Source of the DNA: CAZEAN01 sp964510225
GTDB taxonomy: Bacteria; Planctomycetota; Planctomycetia; Isosphaerales; Isosphaeraceae
NCBI GenBank assembly: GCA_964510225.1
Contig: CAZEAN010000057.1
Span: forward strand, 1-38,712
Length of the DNA: 38,712 nt
Reading direction: 5' to 3'
This document shows positions 1-9,800 of the stretch, one piece after another. Made by a program: the position numbers and the translations under genes. The notes under the pieces were generated by a model. It saw nothing but the letters and a program-made list of their open reading frames with translations, was not told the origin of the DNA and did not search any database. Within the stretch, counting starts at the first letter, position 1. Every line of letters starts with the position of its first letter.

Positions 1-931
1 CGACCCCGCCGATAATCGTCTCTGCACCCTTGGCCAATTGCTCTGCTTCCTGGAAGGGTCGTAACGGCGAACGCCCTTCGGGATCAACCGCGAGATCCCA
101 AGGTCGGAGAGATGCTAGCACGAGAGTCGACCGTCGACGGTCGGCGAGTTCACGGGCTTTGGGCACTACCACCGTTTCAATAGCTTTCTGGAACGCCTCT
201 GCTTGTGCTGGTCCGTAATCAAACCGTTCATGGCTGGCGTAGGCATATTCGACATAGCCGCTATACCCTGCCTCCTTGGCGATCGACTGACGGAGTTCGA
301 TCATCTTGTCAAAGAGATTGTCCAAGGCGTCACGATCTTCCAGTCGACGAGTGGCAACCAGCTCCCATGCTTCTTGTCGGAGTCCGCGGTCGGGATCTTC
401 GAGGAAGGGTGCCATTTGACTCAGCGTCTTCTGCTCACCCCGGAAGGTTACCATCATTGCACCGATCGTCTGCTGATACTGCTGCTTCAATTCATCCAGT
501 TGAGTCTCTCTCGCGATGTTCGCTTCGCGGAAGAGCTTCCGACGCTGGTCTTGAGCCCGGTCGAACACATGGAACCGATCCGTTGGTAGTCCTTTACGAT
601 GGGGAGAGTCGAGGTATTTTCGGCGGATCTTATCACGATAGGGCTTGAGATGGGGTTCGATCTCCCGTACGAAGGTCAGGTGGGCGTCGGTTTTTGCCTG
701 ATCGTCGGTCTCGCAGGTCATCTCAATATAGCGCTTAACTTTTTCTTGAGAGACCACCGCCTCAAGTTCGTCGACATCAAGCAGCCAATCCTCTAGTGTT
801 GTGGGGGAATCGATTTCACGCTCAAGCAATTGCTGGTAGTAGGGCTCGATTGATGACCAAGCATCAACGACGATCCCTTCCGGGAGCCATCGCTTCGGAA
901 AACTTTCAGGAGTATAAGTGGGAGTACTCAT
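1..931 (-). CDS. M3 family oligoendopeptidase (PepF-like), N-terminal part, cut by window edge
   Basis: The reverse strand is open from an ATG at 931 to the window edge, giving about 310 residues of the N-terminal half. The opening (TPESFPKRW), the segments RYIEMTC, KYLDSP, GAMMVTF and RFDY, and the later RPWDLAVDP are typical of M3-family zinc oligoendopeptidases, which cut short peptides, usually in the cytoplasm. The HExxH zinc site of this family lies in the C-terminal half, so it would be outside the window and cannot be checked. No signal peptide is visible. Only 10 nt separate its start from the stop of the upstream beta-lactamase/NamZ fusion, so the two are probably co-transcribed. 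In that setting it could degrade peptides released from cell-wall fragments (inference). Family assignment is strong; substrate is unknown. Confidence 0.88.
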   Translation of the reverse strand, partial: MSTPTYTPESFPKRWLPEGIVVDAWSSIEPYYQQLLEREIDSPTTLEDWLLDVDELEAVVSQEKVKRYIEMTCETDDQAKTDAHLTFVREIEPHLKPYRDKIRRKYLDSPHRKGLPTDRFHVFDRAQDQRRKLFREANIARETQLDELKQQYQQTIGAMMVTFRGEQKTLSQMAPFLEDPDRGLRQEAWELVATRRLEDRDALDNLFDKMIELRQSIAKEAGYSGYVEYAYASHERFDYGPAQAEAFQKAIETVVVPKARELADRRRSTLVLASLRPWDLAVDPEGRSPLRPFQEAEQLAKGAETIIGGV

Positions 932-941
932 GGGATTCCAT

Positions 942-3266
942 TCAATCGGGGTAAATGAGGTATTGTTCTCTGAGTTTCAGGAAAGACTGGAGTTCACGAG
1001 ACCATGTGCGTTGCACACTTCGAGTGCTGGCCCCGGAGACGATGGCCTCATAGGAAGCCTGATCGGCGAGTAGCCGTAGCAACCCTTCGGGATCCCAATC
1101 ATCGGGATAAAGGTCATGGAGGGTTGTTGCAAGAGTGATCCCTAAGGTAATGGGTTCGACCCGACTCCGATCCGTGATCAGGATGTAGACGCCACCACAT
1201 TCTTCGCCAGCATGTTGCCGGACTTCGGGAATAAACTGAATCGGTACGAATCGGAGTCCAGAAAGCCGGGCGTTGTTCAAGGAAGCAGCCCATTTTTGGG
1301 GATCGATCCAAGGAGCGCCGACTCGTTCGAAGGGAGTGTCTGTACCACGTCCTGTCGCTAGGTTGGTTGCTTCGAGGAGACCGACACCAGGGTACAGCAA
1401 TGCTTGGTTCAGACTCCGCATATTTGGCGAGGGATTAATCCAAGTAAGCCCGGTTTCGTCGAAGAACATCGAGCGACTCCATCCCTGGCACGGGATAACA
1501 GTCAATTGAACATTGATGTCGCGTTCTGTGTTGTAGAGTCCAGCGATCTCTCCGACGGTCATCCCGTGACGTACTGGAAGGGCATGATAGGCGATGAAGG
1601 AAGCGGAGGCTTTGTCTCGGAGAGGGCCTGCAACATCAAGTCCGTTAATTGGGTTCGGTCTGTCCAAGACAATGACCTCGATTCCAGTTGCAGAGGCTGC
1701 TTCCATGACCAAGCCAAGGGTGCTGATGTATGTATAGAATCGTGCACCGATATCAGCGATATCGAAGACGATTGTATCCAGACCTTGGATCTGTTCGGTT
1801 GTCGGCTTCCGACGATCGCCGTACAGACTATAGACGGGCAAGCCGGTCTTTTCGTCCCGCCCGTCATCGACCTTGGAATCGTAGAGACCTCGGATCCCAT
1901 GCTCGGGACCAAAGAGGGCAACAACCTCCACATCGGGTGATTCGAAGAGCACATCAACAGTAGAACGTCCATCTTTGGTCAGCCCCGTATGGTTGGTGAC
2001 CAGTCCTACTCGTTTACCTCGGAGCGTTGCAAACCCCTCTGCCTCGAGAACGTCGATCCCGCATTGAACGTCGAGAGCTTCCGAGGGAGTGGGTAGAGGA
2101 AGTGGAGTGTCAACGATGGCCTCAGCGACGATCGTTGCGACCTCACGCCGCAAGGCAATTGGCGATGGCTGGTCGCCTCCAGGGTGAAGTCGGCTTGTCA
2201 AGAGAATGACGAAGGTCTCAGTAGCGGGGTCAATCCAGATGCTGGTCCCCGTAAAGCCGGTATGACCAAAGCTAGTGGGACCGAATCGGAGTCCCCTTGG
2301 TGAGCTGAACCCGGTAGCGATATCCCATCCGAGTCCTCGACGTTCATCTTCCGGAGTATCTCCGTCATCGATCATCGCACTAACGGTAGGAGGAGCGAGT
2401 ATTCGTTCATCATTCGGCCCGAGACCTTTGCTTAGGAGGGTTTGGGCGTAAATCGCTAAATCATCGACCGTGGAAAAGAGCCCTGCGTGACCTGCAACAC
2501 CACCAAGTGCTCTTGCCCTTGGATCATGGACGTGGCCCCGAAAGTAACCGTCATCGTTCGGTTCAGTCGGTGCAATCCGCTCCAACTCGATTCCGTGCTC
2601 TAGCGGTCTGAACGTAGTGCTCTCCATACCGAGTGGTTCAAAAATGTTTTCTCGGGCAAATGCATCGAGTGTCTGACCTGTAATCCGTTTGACCAGCTCT
2701 CCAAGAATGATGAACCCGACATCAGTGTAGCGGAATCGTTCTCCAGGGGTGTACTGTAGATCAATGGAAGCGATCCGACGCCATGCTTCTTCCGAGCCTT
2801 CGAGGTAGTCACTAAGGGGGTTGTCGGGAATCAACCCCGCACGGTGTCGGAGGAGCAGGTTAAGCGTAATTGCTTCTTTTCCTTGGTTGTTCAGCTCCGG
2901 AAGATATGTGGTGATCGGCTTGTTCAGTTCGAGCAAGCCACGCTCCCAGAGGATCATGACCGAAGTGGCAGTTGCGACCGGTTTGGTGAGTGAAGCCATG
3001 TCAAAGACGGTGTCTCTGGTCATCGGCTCGGAGATTGGTTCGACCGTGCGATTGCCGAGGGCCTTGATATAAGCAATCTTACCGCGACGGCCGACGAGAA
3101 CGACCGCACCGGGGATTTTTCCCCGAGTGATTCGTTCCATGACTGCGGGCTCAATGCGCTTCAGGATGACTGGATCGAACCCGAGGTCTTCGGGTGGAGC
3201 TTGAGGAAGCTCCTGGCCAACCGCAACCCCGATACAGCACGCCAGTATACTTGTTGTCAGTGTCAT
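942..3266 (-). CDS. Fusion of class-C beta-lactamase-like (AmiE/YbbE-type) domain and NamZ (DUF1343) exo-N-acetylmuramidase domain
   Basis: About 774 residues. A hydrophobic signal segment (about residues 3-18) is followed by a serine-hydrolase domain with S92-L-T-K95, Y180-T-D182 and an HTG motif at 335-337, the three active-site motifs of class-C beta-lactamase-like enzymes. From about residue 400 a DUF1343 domain follows, with GPEHGIRG (about 453-460) and VLDRPNP. In Bacillus subtilis these two activities are separate neighbouring proteins: AmiE (YbbE), a MurNAc-L-alanine amidase, and NamZ (YbbC), an exo-muramidase. The fusion probably strips peptides and then releases MurNAc from wall fragments outside the cytoplasm (inference). 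I chose the ATG at 3266 because AAGG lies 8 nt upstream. A TTG at 3299 would add 11 residues, including a lysine ahead of the hydrophobic stretch, but has no ribosome site. The gene follows the symporter closely. Confidence 0.88.
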   Translation of the reverse strand: MTLTTSILACCIGVAVGQELPQAPPEDLGFDPVILKRIEPAVMERITRGKIPGAVVLVGRRGKIAYIKALGNRTVEPISEPMTRDTVFDMASLTKPVATATSVMILWERGLLELNKPITTYLPELNNQGKEAITLNLLLRHRAGLIPDNPLSDYLEGSEEAWRRIASIDLQYTPGERFRYTDVGFIILGELVKRITGQTLDAFARENIFEPLGMESTTFRPLEHGIELERIAPTEPNDDGYFRGHVHDPRARALGGVAGHAGLFSTVDDLAIYAQTLLSKGLGPNDERILAPPTVSAMIDDGDTPEDERRGLGWDIATGFSSPRGLRFGPTSFGHTGFTGTSIWIDPATETFVILLTSRLHPGGDQPSPIALRREVATIVAEAIVDTPLPLPTPSEALDVQCGIDVLEAEGFATLRGKRVGLVTNHTGLTKDGRSTVDVLFESPDVEVVALFGPEHGIRGLYDSKVDDGRDEKTGLPVYSLYGDRRKPTTEQIQGLDTIVFDIADIGARFYTYISTLGLVMEAASATGIEVIVLDRPNPINGLDVAGPLRDKASASFIAYHALPVRHGMTVGEIAGLYNTERDINVQLTVIPCQGWSRSMFFDETGLTWINPSPNMRSLNQALLYPGVGLLEATNLATGRGTDTPFERVGAPWIDPQKWAASLNNARLSGLRFVPIQFIPEVRQHAGEECGGVYILITDRSRVEPITLGITLATTLHDLYPDDWDPEGLLRLLADQASYEAIVSGASTRSVQRTWSRELQSFLKLREQYLIYPD

Positions 3267-3305
3267 GATGGTCGCCTTGTGTGCAACGGTTTGACCCAAA
3301 TCTGT

Positions 3306-4850
3306 TCAGGTGGCCGCTGTGGATTGCTTGTACCAGAATCGAGAGACAGCTGCCCCGATAGCCACCGTAGTGACCGAGCCAATCAGTGCGAGGTAAGGTC
3401 CTGCAATGGCGATCGGATTCCCTAGATCATCACGAAAGGGATACCAAGGTGCTGGTAGGAATGGTCCGAATTTAGTGTAGGAAACAACCGTCAGTCCACC
3501 AACCATTCCGGCAAGGGCCATCGTTTGTCCCGACTGACGATGGCTCAACCCCAGTACAAAGAGCCCGAGTAAAATCCCGAACGTAAATGATGCGATGGTC
3601 AGTGCATTATTGACTACACTATCTTGGAGTCGTGTTGCGGCAAAATAAGCAACCCCCATCTGTGCGAGTCCCCAGACAATGGTGAGCAGCTTTGAGAGTT
3701 GAAGAAGCCTTGATTCGGTGAGTCCTGGAAAGCGAGGACGGATCAGATCATTCACTGTCGAAGAGCTGGATGCATTGAGCGAACTCGAGAGTGTACTCAT
3801 CGCGGCCGAGAAGATGGCGGCAACCACAAGACCGAGCAGCCCAGTCGGCATGTAACGGACCAGAAAAAAGGCGAACGCCTGGTCACCCTCCGGCCGAGGT
3901 TCCCCAACGATCTGCCCGAATAATGTCCAGAGACAGACTCCAATAAACAGGAAGAGGGCAAACTGTGCGAGAACAACAAAACCACTCGCGATGAGGGCGG
4001 TTGCCGCTTGACGTTGTGATTGACTCGAGAGATAGCGCTGCACCATCATCTGGTCGGCACCATGCGTCGCTGTACTGAGGAAAAAACCTCCGATCACACC
4101 AGACCAAAAAGTGTAGGGACGTTGGAGATCTAGTGTAAAGTCGAAGACCTGGAACTTGCCACTCTCCTCTCCTTTGGTCAACACTTCAGCGAAACCGCCG
4201 TCAATGACGTTCTGCATGACCGTCAGTGCAACAACCGCACCAATCATGTAGATGACGAACTGGGTGACATCAGTCCAGACCACGGCCTTCATTCCACCGA
4301 GGTAGGTGTAGACGATCGTCGAAACACCCATAAGAATAATCGCTAGCAACATCGATGTTGCCTCGCCGACCATACCCGGGCCATTACCGACAAAACCACT
4401 AAGCTCGAGGAGTTCACGAAGGACCAATGCGGCGAGGTACAAGCGGAGTCCATCGCCAAGTGTCCGGCTCATGAGAAAGAGGACTGAGGCGATCGATTTC
4501 GTAGCGCCGCCGAATCGCTCCTGAAGAACTTCGTATGCAGAATAGATTTGTCCCCTGAAGTAGGAAGGCAACAGGAAGATTGCGACAACAATCCTTGCCA
4601 AGACAAAGCCCATCGCCAGTTGAAGAAAGGTAAAGTTACCACCTTCCTTATACGCGATACCGGGAACACTCAAGAAGGTGGCAGTACTGGTTTCGGTCGC
4701 AACGATCGAGATCATGACGGCGTACATCGGCACATTCCCGCCGCCAAAGAAGTATCCCTTGAGGCCTTGCGTACGTCTCCCGATAACGGCACCGAATATA
4801 GTGACGCCCAAGATATAAAACACGATAATCAGAATGTCGATCAAGCTCAT
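3306..4850 (-). CDS. Sodium:solute symporter (SSS family)
   Basis: About 514 residues with some 13 hydrophobic segments. The N-terminal helix (SLIDILIIVFYILGV), the following ISIVATETSTATFLSVPG segment and the later IFSAAMSTLSSSLNASSS segment are hallmarks of the SSS (SGLT-like) family; in relatives the serine-rich helix contributes to the sodium site. It imports a small solute with Na+ across the inner membrane. It is first in the operon with the AmiE-NamZ fusion and the M3 peptidase, which suggests MurNAc or a related wall sugar or muropeptide as substrate (inference only; SSS members also carry sialic acid, glucose, proline and others). The ATG at 4850 begins directly before the first membrane helix. 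A GTG at 4898 would add 16 polar residues and is less likely. Confidence 0.9.
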   Translation of the reverse strand: MSLIDILIIVFYILGVTIFGAVIGRRTQGLKGYFFGGGNVPMYAVMISIVATETSTATFLSVPGIAYKEGGNFTFLQLAMGFVLARIVVAIFLLPSYFRGQIYSAYEVLQERFGGATKSIASVLFLMSRTLGDGLRLYLAALVLRELLELSGFVGNGPGMVGEATSMLLAIILMGVSTIVYTYLGGMKAVVWTDVTQFVIYMIGAVVALTVMQNVIDGGFAEVLTKGEESGKFQVFDFTLDLQRPYTFWSGVIGGFFLSTATHGADQMMVQRYLSSQSQRQAATALIASGFVVLAQFALFLFIGVCLWTLFGQIVGEPRPEGDQAFAFFLVRYMPTGLLGLVVAAIFSAAMSTLSSSLNASSSSTVNDLIRPRFPGLTESRLLQLSKLLTIVWGLAQMGVAYFAATRLQDSVVNNALTIASFTFGILLGLFVLGLSHRQSGQTMALAGMVGGLTVVSYTKFGPFLPAPWYPFRDDLGNPIAIAGPYLALIGSVTTVAIGAAVSRFWYKQSTAAT

Positions 4851-5035
4851 TCGATTTGATTTCAGTGCATACGTTGAAGGTGAGTAGGATTGCCCCACTA
4901 TCGAAGGGACTAGATTAACTACCTTCTTAAGGCTTGCCTATGCCCTGGCGTCTTACACTTTTGCTTCCAGCATTAGTTGTTTTGAGCGTTCCCTCACGAC
5001 GGCTGTGATTTTATTCTGAGACGCAATGCTTCAGC

Positions 5036-5731
5036 TCAACCCTCCGATCGACCCGCAACATGACCGTCGCGCCGGAGCTGATTGACCAGAAGGTGAGCAA
5101 GCCGGATTGGAACCGGAAGCCGATACTTCTCTAATGCGGAAGCGACGACCCTTACAGACGATGCTAAATCAATCCGATGGCCCGGAGAAATGAAGACGGG
5201 ATTAGACCGAAGGCGCGTTCGGAGCACAACACCGATTTGATCATCTTCGAGGTAAAGTGGAGTGGAGTCGCCTGGGTTGGGGCCAGGAGTTTCGAAAGTC
5301 CCGCAGAGCTTCTTCTTTGCACAACCGAGAGTGGGGAGATCCAACTGGAGCCCGATGTGGCAAGCGATTCCCAGCCGTCTCGGATGTGCTAAACCGTGAC
5401 CATCGCAGATCAGGACGTCAGGAGTTGACCTGAGTGCATCGAACGCTTTCAAGATCGCAGGTGCTTCCCTAAAGGAGAGTAAACCGGGGATGTAAGGCCA
5501 GTTTGCCTGCTCGATGATCCCCGCCTGATCGACGAGGTTGAGCGTCGAGGCATCGACCACCACGACCGCTGCGAAGAGTCGATCGTCTCCACGATTGAAT
5601 GAAACATCGGCGGCGGCGATAGTGGACCAGGAAGTCAGCGGTTGAGAGACGTCGACTTGCTTAGCCATTGCACGCTGCAGCGCCTTGGCTTCAGCGACGG
5701 ACAGTCTTCCTGAGGAATCGGCTTCGTTCAA
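5036..5731 (-). CDS. nfi: Endonuclease V (deoxyinosine 3'-endonuclease)
   Basis: 231 residues, the usual size. The motifs D42-V-S-F, PYIPGLLSFRE (E89) and D110-G-H-G-x-A-H-P-R-R correspond to catalytic D35, E89 and D110 of the E. coli enzyme. Endonuclease V nicks DNA near deoxyinosine, and in some lineages acts on inosine RNA, to start repair of deaminated adenine. The gene follows threonine aldolase directly: that gene's TAG stop is at 5744-5746 and is the upstream in-frame stop here. No ATG is in frame before residue 22, so the TTG at 5731 is the likely start; its ribosome site is poor, suggesting coupling to the upstream gene. There is no evident functional link between the two. Confidence 0.93.
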   Translation of the reverse strand: MNEADSSGRLSVAEAKALQRAMAKQVDVSQPLTSWSTIAAADVSFNRGDDRLFAAVVVVDASTLNLVDQAGIIEQANWPYIPGLLSFREAPAILKAFDALRSTPDVLICDGHGLAHPRRLGIACHIGLQLDLPTLGCAKKKLCGTFETPGPNPGDSTPLYLEDDQIGVVLRTRLRSNPVFISPGHRIDLASSVRVVASALEKYRLPVPIRLAHLLVNQLRRDGHVAGRSEG

Positions 5732-5743
5732 CGATGACGCATC

Positions 5744-6796
5744 CTAGGTGCCGACCGCAACTCCGGCGACGCGTTCTATGGTCTCCGCCGCACGTTCGAT
5801 TTGTGGTCGTGAGACGTCGAGATGGGTAACGGCCCGGAGGGTCTGTGGCCCGAGTGCGCTCAGCAACACTCCGTTATCTCGGAGTCGCTTGGAGACGTCT
5901 CCGGCCGTACCGAGTTCCGGATCAACGCTGATCCAGACCAAGTTCGTTTCGACTGGTCCAGATTCGAGGGAGAGCCCTGGTGCCTGTTCGACAGCTTCAG
6001 CGATAAGCTGGGCGTGAGCGTGGTCTTCGGCAAGGCGTTCAACGTTGTGTTGGAGACCGTACAGGGCACCTGCAGCGATGATTCCAGCTTGACGCATCCC
6101 ACCACCGAAGGCCTTCCTGAGCCGGAATGCTTGTTGGATCTTTTCTCTCGACCCCGCGATTGCCGAACCGACGGGCGCACCCAAGCCTTTACTGAAACAG
6201 ACTGAAACAGTGTCGACCAGTGCCGCCCAACGGGCTGGGGCAATCCCTGAGGCAACCACTGCGTTCATTAGCCGGGCACCATCGAGATGAAGTCCGAGTC
6301 CGTGTGCGCGGGCATGTTTCGAAATCGCTTCCATCGACTCGAACCTATGGACTTTACCACCGCGACGGTTGTGAGTGTTCTCGAGAGAGATGAGTCGGGT
6401 TTGGGTGTAGTGTTCGTTATCAGGACGGATCAAGGACTGGATGTCATCGAGGTCGAGCATCCCTGATCGAGGGACCACAGTTCGAGGAGTGACTCCCCAG
6501 TGTCGTGCAATTCCCCCTGCTTCCCAGACGTAAACATGGGCGGTGGCGTCGCAGATGAGTTCGTCACCCGGCCCTGCATGGACACCAATCCCGATTTGGT
6601 TGGCCATCGTCCCTGACGGAACAAAGAGTGCTGCTTCTTTGCCAAGGAGGTCGGCGAAGACTCCTTCAAGCTCTTTGACGGTGGGGTCTTCACCATAGAC
6701 ATCATCGCCCACAATCGCTTCAACCATCGCCGCGCGCATTGCTGGAGATGGTTTGGTAACGGTATCAGATCTTAGATCGATCGGTTCGATGGCCAT
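5744..6796 (-). CDS. ltaE: Low-specificity L-threonine aldolase
   Basis: 350 residues, ATG start. This is a fold-type I PLP enzyme that splits L-threonine or L-allo-threonine to glycine and acetaldehyde. The start (DLRSDTVTKPSPAMRAAM), VGDDVYGEDPTV, H87 in the TAHVYVWEAGG segment, D172 in LHLDGAR and the PLP lysine K203 in FSKGLGAPVGS are all present and well conserved, so the enzyme should be active. It is cytoplasmic. Endonuclease V follows with essentially no gap. Upstream is the hairpin closing the haem-protein gene, so this gene probably has its own promoter between about 6797 and 6842. Confidence 0.94.
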   Translation of the reverse strand: MAIEPIDLRSDTVTKPSPAMRAAMVEAIVGDDVYGEDPTVKELEGVFADLLGKEAALFVPSGTMANQIGIGVHAGPGDELICDATAHVYVWEAGGIARHWGVTPRTVVPRSGMLDLDDIQSLIRPDNEHYTQTRLISLENTHNRRGGKVHRFESMEAISKHARAHGLGLHLDGARLMNAVVASGIAPARWAALVDTVSVCFSKGLGAPVGSAIAGSREKIQQAFRLRKAFGGGMRQAGIIAAGALYGLQHNVERLAEDHAHAQLIAEAVEQAPGLSLESGPVETNLVWISVDPELGTAGDVSKRLRDNGVLLSALGPQTLRAVTHLDVSRPQIERAAETIERVAGVAVGT

Positions 6797-6842
6797 CCGG
6801 AAAACTCATCCTTTTCTGTTGCTGCCTCAGCTGCTGAGTGTA

Positions 6843-6883
6843 GCGACGGACAGAGACCATTGTACAAGATCTCTGTCCGTCGC
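6843..6883 (-). terminator. Perfect 14-bp inverted repeat behind the haem-protein gene
   Basis: GCGACGGACAGAGA (6843-6856) and TCTCTGTCCGTCGC (6870-6883) are exact inverted copies around a 13-nt loop that itself holds the palindrome TTGTACAA (6860-6867). The hairpin starts 8 nt after the stop of the gene ending at 6892 and lies upstream of threonine aldolase. No clear U-run follows on the minus strand, so it may be a terminator without a U-tract, an mRNA 3'-end stabiliser, or a protein-binding site. Confidence 0.6.
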
Positions 6884-6891
6884 CTCTGTCA

Positions 6892-9800
6892 TCAATCATC
6901 GTTCAGGAAGTCAGAGTCGATTAACCGTCGAGGGGTGCCGTCGATCGGCTTGCCATCGGGATCTTCAGGTGCCCGCTCTAGACAGAGGAACGCCCAGAGA
7001 TCGGCCATTTCTTGGGGACTCGTCTGTTCTTCAAGATTCTCCGGCATCAAGGAGACCGGGCTGATCTGGCGGGCTTCGATATTGTCCAAGGGGATGACCT
7101 CACGTTCACCACCTTGGAGACGCAACACCACCCGTTGCTCGTTGTCTTCTTCAAGCAAGCCGGTGAGGACCCGACCGTCGACTGTGGCGATCATGGTGGC
7201 TTGATAGGCGGCACCGATGACGAGGTTTGGATCGTACACATTCGAGAGTAACTGCTCGTAGGAGCCACGTCCGTTGCCGGTCAGATCCGGTCCTACCTTC
7301 TGCCCCTCTCCATAGATTTGATGGCATTGGGCACAGAGGCGATTGAAGACGAGTCGACCGGCGACCGGGTTACCCTCTGCCTCAGCGAGATAGGAGCGAA
7401 TCTGGTCGATTACGGCCTCCCGAGACGGGTCTCGTCCTTCACGGACCGTTCCCCAAGTTGCTTCAACAAGTTCGACCAGGGAATCGTCAGGGCTTCCGAG
7501 TAGTTTGCGGATCTGAGTCACGTTGAGTGCGGTGGTCGGGATCTTGCCAGCGCCAATTGATTTCAGAAGGGCACGAGTCCAGACTGGTCGCTGAGTCAGC
7601 ACCTCGGCTGCTTTGGGCTGAAGTTCTGGTGGGAGGTTTGGATAAGCATTAAGAAGGACTGGTGCGACTCCAGGTTCGTCGAGTCTTCCGAGGGTTCCGA
7701 TCAGACTACTGTAGAGTTCGGGGCTTTCTTCGGTATTGGAGAGGATCTCCGTTGCTTGCTCAAGAACGCCTTCATGTTCCGCTGCTACCTGGGCACTGAA
7801 CGCACGGAGTCGGAGAGGAGCCGGCCGATCTCGATCGGTTGTCACGCTCCCTGCGAGTTGGAGCGCCTCACGATCACCAAGGGCGGCGAGAACTAGGTCA
7901 ATCTCAAGTGTGGTCTGAGGTGCGACCCTTCCTTGAAGCCGCTCGGCATTCGCCCGGAGTTCTTGGAGTCGAGTTCGGAGTACAGGGCGGTGTGAGGGGC
8001 TGAGCCCTGCTTGTTCAATGATCGACGCTAAGGCACTTAGATTAGCCCGAAGGATCCGTGCATCGATCTCACGAGAGGGGTCGACGCGTTGCAGGAGGAT
8101 CTCGGCCGCTTCCAGGGCCTCGGGCCGAGTTTCGGAGAGCACGAGTTCGAGGAGTCGGGGACCGAACTCTTCCATCACTTCTGGCCAACCTAATGTCGTG
8201 ATTGAGGCCGAGAATGACGAAAGAAACTCCACACCGTGTTCAGCGAGATCGTTGTGGGCATTCTGCCAGATAATCCTCGGGATCACTTCATCTTCACCCG
8301 ATGAGCCGAGCAACTGCCCAAGGAGGCTCACGGTGTCGACTCCTTCAATTTTGCGGGATGCAATCGCGAGTTGAAGTCGAACATCAGGTGAGGGATCATT
8401 CCAAAGTGTTGGGATTCGTTGTTGGAGTTCAACGCTTACTTCACCTTGGTTACCCGCAGCACGGATTCCCCAGGCACGGAAACCGTCATCGTTGCTTGTG
8501 AGCAGTTTCAGATGGAAGCCAGAGTCGAGCGAACCGGCACTGACGAGGGCCCAAATCGCCTGGAGTTGACTCTTTCGTGAAACGTCGGTGGCGAACGACG
8601 CCGACTCCAGCTTTGCGCGGAGTCCATCATCTTTGGTCGCGATTAGCCGTTCGGTGAGTAAGCGCCGGGCGATCCGACGATCATAGTCGTTGGGATCATC
8701 GAGAATCTGAATCAGCTTCTCATCGGATTCACGCGCAAGATCGAATCCGGTTCGTCGGGGAGCATCCTCGTAGCGGACCCGATATAACCGACCTTTAAGT
8801 CGGTCGATCCCTTCGGGATCTCGATTGGCGTCTTGATAGCAGTGATAGCGATCGTACCAATCCAACACATAGAGACATCCATCGGGGCCTGTTTTCTGAA
8901 CGACGGGCATGAACCAGGCGTCGTTCGCGGAGAGAAAGTCGGGCTCTCCGTGACCTCGATAGGTGGAGCCATCACGGGTCAACGAGTCGACATTGATTGC
9001 ATTCCCGTGAATGTTGCCCATGTAGAGCTTGCCGCGATATTCCTCGGGGTAAGCGTCACCATCGAAGTAGTGAATTCCGCAGTAGGCACGCTTCTGATGG
9101 TAGTGGTCGACAATCGACTCGATCTTCCAGGTGTAGGGAGGGTACGGGCCTCCTTGTCGGTGGTAGTAGCCGCTTTCAACCAGATGCCAGAGGTGATCAA
9201 TCACACAAGCCGAGGCAAATAATGAGCCTTCGGGATCGATCGCGATTCCCCAAGGGTTAGAGGTTCCTTCACAGAAGAGTTCGAAGTCACGAGTAACCGG
9301 ATGAATCCGGAAGATTGCACAGGTGAAGTCGAAAGTCTCACCACGATGTTCCACATGGGAGTAATTGAAGACACCGTTCCAGCCGTAGAGCCAGCCGTCG
9401 GGCCCCCAGGTGAGTGAATTCGGCAGTTCATGTGTATCAGTTCGACCGAAACCACTGACGATGACTTCTGGCGGACCGTCGGGAGTGAGGTCTCCGTCGG
9501 CGTTGGGGTAGAACAGGATGTCTGGAGAATTGGCGACCCAGACTCCACCATAACCGACTGCAATACCCGAAGGGATGTTCAAACCGTCAGCGAAGATCGT
9601 GGTTGTCTCTGCGCGGCCATCGCCATCTCGATCTTCCAGGACCTTGACGCGATCCCGACCAGGACCGGGGGAGCGTCTGTTATATTCCAGGCTCTCGGTG
9701 ACCCAGATCCGCCCCTTTTCGTCGAACGTCATCGCAACTGGGTTCACCAGATCGGGTTCGGCAGCGACAATCTCCACACTGAAGCCTTCGGGGACTGTCA

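Noticed and set aside
30..796. Several plus-strand frames at the left edge
   Set aside because: They overlap the M3 peptidase, whose reverse-strand reading is open to the window edge and carries family motifs.
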